Both the position numbers and the translations under genes were made by a program. A stretch of DNA of 10,574 bases. It comes from an uncultured Treponema sp. (GTDB lineage Bacteria > Spirochaetota > Spirochaetia > Treponematales > Treponemataceae). This document shows positions 5,163 through 10,574 of the stretch, one piece after another. The stretch lies in the NCBI GenBank assembly GCA_937893155.1, contig CALBGU010000013.1:1-10574 (forward strand), given 5' to 3'. Within the stretch, counting starts at the first letter, position 1, and each line of letters opens with the position of its first letter. Under the pieces are notes generated by a model, which was not told the DNA's origin, searched no databases, and saw only the letters and a list, made by a program, of their open reading frames with translations.

Positions 5163-6740
5163 TCATTCTCTATTCTCTTTCCAACCAAGCAATCCTTTTG
5201 CGTCGCTGGAGAAAACGAGCGCAACTTTGTGCATTTTCTTTCCGCTCACCACAAAGCGCGAAGCATATCCGTTGTCGTCAATCTGCGCCAACGCCTCAGC
5301 TGCCACGTCGTCAAAAGCGCGGTTTCTGTCCATTTTCAGCTCGAAGATATACACGTTATCATTCGCACTTACCACCACGTCGCTCCGTCCCGCCACGCTT
5401 TGCAACTCAGAAACAACGCGGTAGCCCGATAATCGAAAGAGCAAATGCGTAACCGATTCATAGTAGTTTTCGCACATTTCCTTTTTTACCACCGTCGGCA
5501 AATCGGCGATAGCGGCTTGGATAAACGAAAGCACTTTATCGGTTTCTCCTGCTCTAAGCGCGGCACACATATTTTCTATTGCAAGACCAAGGTCATCATC
5601 AACGACATTCACGAACTTTTTTAGCACGACCGTCAAAAATCCCTCCTCAATCTCTCTGTTCGGGAAATCAAGGGTATACAAACGAGATGTTTTTTCAAAG
5701 TCCTTTATCGTCAGATAGCCGCTTTGATAGATAACAGGGAGCATATTTTTGCTGTCGGGGTCATAATTTTTGAACTGGTCTTCTTTCGCCTTGCGTCCGT
5801 TGATGACGTTCACAAGCGACAGCGGCTGATTCTGGAGCGTCTTCACCAAAAATGACGGCGTGCCGCTTTCAAACCAGTATGAGCCGAAATCAGTTGAGTA
5901 AAAGCATTTCAACAAGCAAAATGGATTGTAAACGCCCTCAACATTGTGGGTAAAATGATAGCCGTCGTACATTTCGGCAAGTTTTTTCTTTGTTTCATCA
6001 ATAGAAAGCTCTTGTTCGTCGGCAAGGGCGGCGATTTCAGCCGAAAAATACTCGTTCAACTCCGTTTCTGAAATGCCGCAGAGCGAGGAATAGCGTTTTA
6101 CAAGGCTGATGTCGTTGAGTTGATTGAGTCCGCTGAAAATATTGATGTGGCTGACTTTCGTGATACCCGTGATGAACAAAAATCGGATATAACGGTCAAA
6201 ATCTTTGAGCGGGCTGTAAAAATTGCGCAGAATTTCGCGGTTCTGCTCTTCGTATTCGCTATAAAGCGCGTCTAAAATGGGTTTGTCGTACTCGTCGATG
6301 AGAATGACAACTTGTTTTCCCGTTTTTTTGTGCAGTTCTGAAATCAAATTGCCCAATTGAATAGCAAGATTTTCGGACGTTTTTTGAATATCATATTGTT
6401 CTTCGTTCAACTTGAGTATAAAATCAAGCATTGAGGTAAATTGTTCGCTCGATTCATACGAACCCATACCAAAACTGATTTTGATAACGGGGAACTGCGT
6501 CCAATCGTGCTCGAGTTGTTCCATTGCAAGCCCAGAAAACAGCTCTTTCTTGCCGAGAAAATATGCTTCAAAGGTGGAAAGCAGCAGACTTTTTCCGAAT
6601 CGGCGCGGTCGGCTCAAGAAATAGGGCGTACTTGATTGAGAAAGCTCGTAAATGAGCGGCGTTTTGTCAACGTAGAGATAATTTCCGTTGCGTAGTTTTT
6701 CAAAATCCTGAATGCCAATCGGCAAAAATCGTGTGTTCAT
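5163..6740 (-). CDS. AAA-ATPase-like protein with C-terminal PD-(D/E)XK nuclease domain (PDDEXK_9)
   Basis: 525 residues, normal for the AAA-ATPase_like (PF09820) plus PDDEXK_9/DUF1703 architecture. The N-terminal ATPase starts FLPIGIQDFEKLRNGNYLYV with DKT at 25-27, then Walker A RPRRFGKSLLL at 44-54 (the family's variant P-loop), Walker B VVILIDEYDKPIL at 144-156, and sensor-like FLFITGITKVSHINIFSGLN at 187-206. The C-terminal nuclease core has GRSD (D454), FELK (E467, K469) and a following helix with Q486, which is the complete D...ExK...Q set, so it looks catalytically competent. The family is abundant and multi-copy in gut and anaerobic bacteria; its biological role is not established to my knowledge, and defence or mobile-element links are speculation. 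The ATG has only a weak AAGG upstream. A TG-A-TACAAT extended -10 lies so close that a nearly leaderless transcript is possible. The nearest gene upstream is the DUF1963 gene, 80 bases away. Confidence 0.92.
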   Translation of the reverse strand: MNTRFLPIGIQDFEKLRNGNYLYVDKTPLIYELSQSSTPYFLSRPRRFGKSLLLSTFEAYFLGKKELFSGLAMEQLEHDWTQFPVIKISFGMGSYESSEQFTSMLDFILKLNEEQYDIQKTSENLAIQLGNLISELHKKTGKQVVILIDEYDKPILDALYSEYEEQNREILRNFYSPLKDFDRYIRFLFITGITKVSHINIFSGLNQLNDISLVKRYSSLCGISETELNEYFSAEIAALADEQELSIDETKKKLAEMYDGYHFTHNVEGVYNPFCLLKCFYSTDFGSYWFESGTPSFLVKTLQNQPLSLVNVINGRKAKEDQFKNYDPDSKNMLPVIYQSGYLTIKDFEKTSRLYTLDFPNREIEEGFLTVVLKKFVNVVDDDLGLAIENMCAALRAGETDKVLSFIQAAIADLPTVVKKEMCENYYESVTHLLFRLSGYRVVSELQSVAGRSDVVVSANDNVYIFELKMDRNRAFDDVAAEALAQIDDNGYASRFVVSGKKMHKVALVFSSDAKGLLGWKENRE

Positions 6741-6746
6741 AGCCTT

Positions 6747-6775
6747 ATTGTATCACATCGTGCGCAATTCGTCTA
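6747..6775 (-). promoter_or_regulatory. Candidate extended -10 promoter for the ATPase/nuclease gene
   Basis: On the minus strand TAGACG (6775-6770) is followed after 17 bases by TACAAT (6752-6747), with TG one base before the -10. The predicted start lies at or next to the ATG at 6740, implying a leaderless or near-leaderless mRNA, consistent with the poor ribosome site. Confidence 0.35.
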
Positions 6776-6820
6776 TGCGGCTTTTCGGCAAACACTCAGG
6801 CAGCGGGATACACGACGAAA

Positions 6821-7924
6821 TCAGTAGCAGTCCCAGTTATACAGCACGTTAGAAAAATTGCGTGCGCGTAAATCGTCGCGGCTGATAAAGAAATTCGCGA
6901 TACCCGCGTCGCCCCAGAGAATTTCGTTGCCCGATATTCTGCCGTTTCCGTCCGTAGAAAATTGGCTGTCCATTTGGAACAACAACATATCGCCCTTTCT
7001 CCTCACGTCGTTCTGCGTAAAGTTGGGATAGCCTCCGATTTGGTGCGCCACGCCGTTATCATCGAAAAACGCGTTGAACGAGTCTTCGTCAAAGAGGTCA
7101 TACGCGCTTTTTTCACAAGTCGCAAAGCCGAGAGCCTCTGCTGCGTGTTTTACGGCGTTCTCAAAGTCGTCGCAATTCGGGTGAATGAATGTCGTTGTTT
7201 TCTCAAAGGCGAGCGCGAACTCTTTTTGGAGCGGAAGCGGGAATTCGCCCGTTTCTTCGTCAACTTCCGCCGCGCTTTTTACGCCGATGTCGTGCAATTC
7301 CGCCGCGCTCATCGCAACGCTCGCTGTGAGTACGTCGCGCCAGACAATGCGCCAATCTTTTTGCTCCGCGTTGAAGTCGCAGCCCCACATATTATCTGCG
7401 CGCACAAAGATTTGCAAGAGTCCCCGCGCGGGATAATCGCTTATCGGCGGCACTTCTGAAAAATTGATTTGCGCCAAAAGATAGAGCGGCTTCCCGTCTT
7501 CTCCTGTGGGGAAATCTTCGCCGCGCGTCCAATACGGCAAGCCGCCGAAGCGAGAGCCAATGGCTCTTTTTTCAAACGTGCTTTCGTCGTCTGCAATCGG
7601 AGTTGCTTTTATGCGCACTGTTTCTTTTGCAGTCATTTCTTTGAGTTTTTTCATAATCGCAGAGGCTTGTTCTGCGGTATAAAAGCTCTTTTCGTCGTCT
7701 TCGTCTGTTTGCTTTTGCATTTTCTGTGTGTCCTCCGCTTTGTTTTGGGATTTGGTTTCTGTTTGGTTTGTATGCGCGCCGCTGTTTGTTTTGGCGTTCT
7801 CTTCGTTTTTGATATAACTCCACGCCGCCACTGCCGCCGCGACAAGCACGATGATATTCGCCGTGAGCGCAAAAGCCGCAATTCCTATGAAAAGTATCGC
7901 CGCCGCTATGAGTATTTTTTTCAT
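6821..7924 (-). CDS. Membrane-anchored DUF1963 (YwqG-like) protein
   Basis: 367 residues. The N-terminus has two adjacent hydrophobic stretches (about 4-20 and 24-40) that form a membrane anchor or short hairpin. A charged Gln/Thr/Lys-rich linker follows (about 41-80), then a DUF1963/YwqG domain from about residue 83 to the end. Family landmarks are GSRFGGLPYW, PLYLLAQINFSEVPP, GLLQIFV, IGGYPNFTQNDVR, LLFQMDS, WGDAGIANFFI and the terminal FSNVLYNWDCY. YwqG-like proteins have no firmly known activity; in bacteria they are mostly soluble, so the added transmembrane anchor is a less usual form. The start has GGAG with an A-rich spacer of 7 before the ATG. The upstream gap (7925-7987) holds two direct copies of AAATATACCGC 24 bp apart (7954-7964, 7978-7988), which give TATATT -10-like boxes on the minus strand. 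The gene may be transcribed together with the three-gene cassette upstream. Confidence 0.88.
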   Translation of the reverse strand: MKKILIAAAILFIGIAAFALTANIIVLVAAAVAAWSYIKNEENAKTNSGAHTNQTETKSQNKAEDTQKMQKQTDEDDEKSFYTAEQASAIMKKLKEMTAKETVRIKATPIADDESTFEKRAIGSRFGGLPYWTRGEDFPTGEDGKPLYLLAQINFSEVPPISDYPARGLLQIFVRADNMWGCDFNAEQKDWRIVWRDVLTASVAMSAAELHDIGVKSAAEVDEETGEFPLPLQKEFALAFEKTTTFIHPNCDDFENAVKHAAEALGFATCEKSAYDLFDEDSFNAFFDDNGVAHQIGGYPNFTQNDVRRKGDMLLFQMDSQFSTDGNGRISGNEILWGDAGIANFFISRDDLRARNFSNVLYNWDCY

Positions 7925-7987
7925 CTTTTTTCTCCGTCTTTGTTTTCTTCTATAAATATACCGCAGTGTTTTGAAAAAAATATACCG

Positions 7988-8218
7988 CTATGCAGACACA
8001 AAAAGGCGCGGTTCGGTTTCGATGAGGATTTGCACCAGCACTTTGTAATCAAGATATTGTATGCCGTATTCTCCACGCTCGATTCGTTCGGCAAGGGTGC
8101 TGTGATAATAGGTATCCATTGCAGAAAGCAAGTCGATTTTTTTACATTCGGCAAGATACGCAATAATTTTTTCTTCCAGCCGCTCTTTGTATGCCTTTTC
8201 TAACACGTCGCCGTCCAC
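7988..8218 (-). CDS. Small acidic protein, third gene of a DUF3791-DUF3990 cassette
   Basis: 76 residues from the GTG at 8218, which begins one base after the DUF3990 stop and has AGAGG at a spacing of about 6. A GTG at 8233 would add five residues and overlap the preceding gene, but it lacks a ribosome site. The protein is helical and acidic, with the pattern IIAYLAECKKIDLLSAMDTYYHS (residues 18-40), then ERIERGEYGIQYLDYKVLVQIL (45-66). I recognise this layout (A-x-x-x-Y-Y-x-S, then an E-x-G-x-x-x-L-D-x-x-L stretch) from small proteins found beside DUF3990 genes, but I know no characterised member. It could be the antitoxin or a regulator of the ADP-ribosyltransferase-like protein next to it. 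Context supports a role in the cassette; the molecular function is unknown. Confidence 0.75.
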   Translation of the reverse strand: MDGDVLEKAYKERLEEKIIAYLAECKKIDLLSAMDTYYHSTLAERIERGEYGIQYLDYKVLVQILIETEPRLFVSA

Positions 8219-8219
8219 T

Positions 8220-8699
8220 TTACACCTCTTCACACGCGCTGAACGATAATAATTGCTCTATAGCTTTTTGTGATATGAATGCGATTTGGTCGTAATTCGG
8301 GTAAGCGCGGATTTCTTTTATTGCCCGCTCTTTGTCCCAGATTCCGCTACGATACATATCAACCACGCGAAACACTTTGTCATTCGCAACTTTGCCGATT
8401 ATGACATCAAATTTTTCGTAATCAGTGCCGCCGTCCCTGCACGCACAGACAAAATCAATCCATTCAGACACATTTTCGCCGAAATTTTTACACACAAGCG
8501 CGCCGAAGTCTTCGCACATTTCATATATGTTGACGACTGCCTTTTTTGCGCCTGTTATCACGCTTTTTCGTTTTGCCCAGATTTCTGCTTGCTCCTTGTT
8601 TGTCGTAACATAAAAGCCTTTGCCGAAATCGAGCGGACGATAGGAATGAATGACATCGGGATTTTTTATCAATTCGGTTGAGCCGTGATATACTTTCAT
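8220..8699 (-). CDS. DUF3990 protein, ADP-ribosyltransferase-fold candidate toxin
   Basis: 159 residues. DUF3990 belongs to the ADP-ribosyltransferase-like clan. Landmarks are KVYHGS at 2-7 (the H of the ART H-Y-E/Q triad), PLDFGKGFYVT at 22-32 (the aromatic second-strand motif with Y30), EQAEIWA at 36-42, SEWIDFV at 78-84, the family-typical FDVIIGKVANDKV at 97-109, and YDQIAFIS at 136-143, where Q138 would take the third triad position. That implies possible mono-ADP-ribosylation of an unknown target using NAD+. The ATG overlaps the DUF3791 stop in a TATGA arrangement, with GGGAG 7 bases upstream, so synthesis of the two is coupled. The small acidic gene follows one base after its stop. The tight three-gene order looks like a toxin-antitoxin or related conflict module; toxicity is an inference. 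Confidence 0.88.
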   Translation of the reverse strand: MKVYHGSTELIKNPDVIHSYRPLDFGKGFYVTTNKEQAEIWAKRKSVITGAKKAVVNIYEMCEDFGALVCKNFGENVSEWIDFVCACRDGGTDYEKFDVIIGKVANDKVFRVVDMYRSGIWDKERAIKEIRAYPNYDQIAFISQKAIEQLLSFSACEEV

Positions 8700-8911
8700 A
8701 CGCTCACTCCCCGCGCGGAAAGGAATTCTTCTATATCGCTGACGACGAACGCCGTTCCTTGCGTGTGCAAAATATCGTAATAGGGAACGAGGAGCTGACT
8801 AATACAGCCAGAGTGTGTAAGCGTTTTATACACCTGTGCAGGCATTTGAGACCATTTGTCCGCGCACGCGTGAAGCATATACACGACGAATTCAAATATG
8901 TTTTGGGTCAT
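8696..8911 (-). CDS. DUF3791 small protein, first gene of the cassette
   Basis: 71 residues, typical of DUF3791. Features are an N-terminal helix FEFVVYMLHACADKW (6-20), the middle QVYKTLTHSGCISQLLVPYYDILHTQG (26-52) with the family-diagnostic helix-loop ending YYD-x-L-H-T-x-G, and the end FVVSDIEEFL (55-64). The longer frame from 8965 adds 18 residues but crosses the promoter and has no ribosome site; the ATG at 8911 follows GGAGG at a spacing of 6. DUF3791 genes are commonly adjacent to DUF3990 genes. The function is unknown; the small size and upstream position fit an antitoxin or cofactor for the ADP-ribosyltransferase-like protein. Its stop overlaps the DUF3990 start (TATGA). Confidence 0.88.
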   Translation of the reverse strand: MTQNIFEFVVYMLHACADKWSQMPAQVYKTLTHSGCISQLLVPYYDILHTQGTAFVVSDIEEFLSARGVSV

Positions 8912-8936
8912 AGCGCACCTCCGATTTCTTCTATAT

Positions 8937-8965
8937 AGTATGTATGATTGTCGAAGGTGTTGCAA
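8937..8965 (-). promoter_or_regulatory. Candidate promoter of the DUF3791-DUF3990 cassette
   Basis: On the minus strand TTGCAA (8965-8960) is followed after 17 bases by CATACT (8942-8937), with TATATAG just downstream. The predicted start near 8930 leaves a leader of roughly 20 bases containing GGAGG. It lies immediately after the hairpin that follows the NAD-kinase-like gene, so the cassette seems to be its own transcription unit. Confidence 0.5.
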
Positions 8966-8967
8966 GT

Positions 8968-9000
8968 GGCACGAAAATAAAAATATCGCTTTTCCGTGCC
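8968..9000 (-). terminator. Hairpin between the NAD-kinase-like gene and the DUF3791 cassette
   Basis: GGCACG and CGTGCC arms (8968-8973, 8995-9000) extend through AAAA/TTTT with one bulged base, giving a roughly 10-bp stem with a 12-base AT-rich loop, starting 6 bases after the NAD-kinase-like stop. A T tract lies in the loop, not after the stem, so it is not a classic intrinsic terminator on either strand. It may act as a 3'-end stabiliser or weak terminator. Confidence 0.5.
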
Positions 9001-9006
9001 GTTTGT

Positions 9007-9939
9007 TTACCGCGTAACAAGGATTCCTGTGCGGTCGGCGGGGGTTATTGTGATGGTTGCGCCTGCGTTGAACTCGATTGCGTCTTGCTCGATGCCGTCG
9101 GAGAATAAAACGCCGTTCTCGCTCATCGAGGAGGTCAAGCGCAAGGTTTCGCCCGAGGCTACTTCGCCATAGACGAGCGTCGCTTTGGTGTAGCGGCTCG
9201 GGTATGGTTCGCGAACCTGAAAGGTCAGTTTTTTTTCGCCCCAGTCCGCTTTTTTCTCCCTCACTTCGCCTAAACCGAACGAGCGCGCCATTGCCGAGAA
9301 CTGCGCCATCACGCTTTTGTGCCAGCCCGTCATACCGAACGGCGTGGATACGATAACGCCCGACGATGACTGCGCTTCGATTTCGCCGCGATAATGGAGC
9401 GAATAGCGCGCGCTCGTGTGGTTTTTCACGCCTGCGAAAAAATCGTTGACTGCGTAGAGCACTTGTCCGTCGGTGCTTTGCGCTTTTCCCATTGCGATTT
9501 CTTTTGCCGAGAACGTGCCTTTGATAACGTTTTGCACCGCAAGAGCCGCGTCGTGCGTTTCAAACGGCAACAGCACTCCGTCAAATCTCGCGGGGTCGGG
9601 ATTTACGCCGATGAGCGCCTGCGTGGTCAGATACTTCATCGCGTTCGCCACTAAACCGTCCTGTCCGAGCGCAATCACGATGTCATTTTCGCCAAAAATC
9701 ATATTCGGCACATATTCCCGCTCGATTTCCTGCACGCGCGCAAGCGGTCGGACGGCGGCGCGCACGGTTTCAAGGGCGTTTTGATATGCCGCGTGCTCCG
9801 CTTCGTAATCGGAGAAATCTGCGCCGAGGTGTTCGATGTAAAAGCGCGCCTGTTCCACGGTGTTGTATCGTTTTTTGAGTTCTTCGTATCGCGTGCGCCG
9901 CTTTATCAGCACGACTTTGTGCATACCGCGGTCAGTCAT
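9007..9939 (-). CDS. NAD kinase-like (NadK/diacylglycerol-kinase fold) protein, possible kinase of undetermined substrate
   Basis: 310 residues. The fold signature of NAD kinases is present. IVIALGQDG at 87-95 takes the place of the usual GGDG, with the second G changed to Q. IGVNPDPARFDGVLLPF (110-126) matches the NadK region after the nucleotide loop. LYAVNDFF (161-168) carries the N-D/E pair. SSGVIVSTPFGMTGW (192-206) corresponds to the NadK GxxVSTPTGST block. The end (FSDGIEQDAIEFNAGATITI) matches the C-terminal strand region. An N-terminal helical extension (KRRTRYEELKKRYNTVEQARFYIEHLG, beginning at residue 13) is not part of NadK itself. This subgroup is often annotated as sugar kinase or NAD(+)/NADH kinase. 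The ATG at 9939 overlaps the end of the SPFH gene by 8 bases, so the two are co-translated and probably cooperate. It may make NADP or phosphorylate another substrate; I cannot decide. The start lacks a strong ribosome site. Confidence 0.85.
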   Translation of the reverse strand: MTDRGMHKVVLIKRRTRYEELKKRYNTVEQARFYIEHLGADFSDYEAEHAAYQNALETVRAAVRPLARVQEIEREYVPNMIFGENDIVIALGQDGLVANAMKYLTTQALIGVNPDPARFDGVLLPFETHDAALAVQNVIKGTFSAKEIAMGKAQSTDGQVLYAVNDFFAGVKNHTSARYSLHYRGEIEAQSSSGVIVSTPFGMTGWHKSVMAQFSAMARSFGLGEVREKKADWGEKKLTFQVREPYPSRYTKATLVYGEVASGETLRLTSSMSENGVLFSDGIEQDAIEFNAGATITITPADRTGILVTR

Positions 9940-10574
9940 TGCGTTTTAATCCCGCCGCGATGGTGTCGAGCATATCGGGGGTAAAGTTGAGCGTGCCGAT
10001 TTTGCCCGCGTTCTCGCCGATTTTCATAAATGCCCGCGCCATTAAGTTGCTCGGGTCGGTGTCTGCGAGTGCACACGCTTCGATGAGTTTTTCGTTCAGG
10101 CCGTTATACGCCGCCACCATCTTCTCGGTCGCGTAGGCTTTTGCATCTGCTTTGATTCGTTCGCTCGCCGCAGAGAGTTCGCTGAGTTCTTTGTTTTTCT
10201 TTTCGATTTCGATTTTGCTTTGTATCGATGTTTCGCTCATTTCAAGTTCGGCGCGCATTTCTTTCATCTTGCGTTCCAGTTCGCACTTCTGCACATACTC
10301 GCGCAGCTGTTGTTCTTTTTCTTCTTTCTCTTTTTCCTTTTCGGCGACGGCGATTTCGGTGCTGATTTCGTTTTCTCGAATGACGCGCTCCTGTTCAATC
10401 GCGGCATTTCGTCTTTTATAAATTGCGTCGTCCTGTTCTTTGAGGATTTGTTCGCGGGCGGCGGCTTCAAGGGCTTTGCGCGTTTCGCTTTTCGGCGCGA
10501 TTCCGAGGATATTCACGGCGATAATGCTCACGCCGAGTTTCGCCACGGCTTCATCTGATTGCAAGCTCTGCTGT
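9932..10574 (-). CDS. SPFH/band-7 domain protein, C-terminal part (N-terminus beyond window)
   Basis: Partial: 213 residues to the stop, with the frame open to the window end, so the N-terminal membrane anchor and most of the SPFH domain are missing. The visible start (EAVAKLGVSIIAVNILGIAPKSET) is the end of the SPFH domain. It is followed by RKALEAAAREQILKEQDDAI and YKRRNAAIEQERVIRENE, the characteristic transition of this prohibitin-like group. A long coiled coil follows (about residues 60-155, rich in K and E heptads), then a globular tail (LNEKLIEACALADTDPSNLMARAFM) ending in KRND. SPFH proteins form membrane-bound oligomeric rings or microdomains. The stop overlaps the ATG of the NAD-kinase-like gene by 8 bases. 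The pairing of an SPFH protein with this kinase-like protein suggests a membrane-associated functional pair. No promoter is visible. Confidence 0.9.
   Translation of the reverse strand, partial: QQSLQSDEAVAKLGVSIIAVNILGIAPKSETRKALEAAAREQILKEQDDAIYKRRNAAIEQERVIRENEISTEIAVAEKEKEKEEKEQQLREYVQKCELERKMKEMRAELEMSETSIQSKIEIEKKNKELSELSAASERIKADAKAYATEKMVAAYNGLNEKLIEACALADTDPSNLMARAFMKIGENAGKIGTLNFTPDMLDTIAAGLKRND

Noticed and set aside
7469..8203. Plus-strand frame of 244 codons
   Set aside because: It is Phe/Cys-rich antisense of the DUF1963 gene and the small cassette gene, with no plausible protein features.
8912..8965. N-terminal extension of the DUF3791 protein
   Set aside because: The sequence holds the promoter and leader; the ATG at 8911 has GGAGG and matches the family N-terminus.

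Overview
The window is a stretch of bacterial chromosome of mixed origin. It carries accessory and defence-type genes next to an ordinary-looking transporter and an SPFH/kinase pair. Most starts are preceded by strong Shine-Dalgarno sequences (GGAGG or AAGGAGG), with some TTG and GTG starts. That argues against Bacteroidota, where such sites are usually weak. The gene families (AAA-ATPase/PDDEXK_9, DUF6261-like, DUF3990/DUF3791, YwqG-like) and the CCTCACCCCC-type repeat would fit a gut-type lineage such as Fibrobacterota, Spirochaetota or a Bacillota relative. No 16S or marker gene is present, so this is only a suggestion.

Left end (1-1700, minus strand): a restriction-modification pair that is clearly more AT-rich than the rest. 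It consists of a C5-cytosine methyltransferase, 2 bases upstream of an NgoFVII/PLD-type restriction endonuclease that runs off the window. The last part of the endonuclease frame looks unlike its family, and a competing plus-strand frame is open there, so the gene may be broken. Centre-left (1800-3312, plus strand): a promoter, a very strong hairpin with a T tract, then a MATE efflux pump. A 141-bp inverted-repeat element (MITE/REP-like) separates the pump from the convergent genes that follow.

Middle (3463-5160, minus strand): a likely operon of a helical DUF6261-like protein, a MazE/AbrB-like antitoxin and a MazF toxin. Its upstream region is the most unusual part of the window. It holds an array of eight, possibly nine, degenerate 15-bp dyads at an almost invariant 41-bp spacing, several with a second, sequence-variable inverted repeat between them.

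Right half (5163-10574, minus strand): an AAA-ATPase/PD-(D/E)XK protein, a membrane-anchored DUF1963/YwqG protein, a tightly coupled three-gene cassette (DUF3791, DUF3990 ADP-ribosyltransferase-like, small acidic protein) that looks like a poorly described toxin-antitoxin-type module, and finally an NAD-kinase-like protein translationally overlapped with an SPFH/band-7 protein cut by the window end.

The two best candidates for something undescribed are the 41-bp dyad array and the DUF3791-DUF3990-small-protein cassette.
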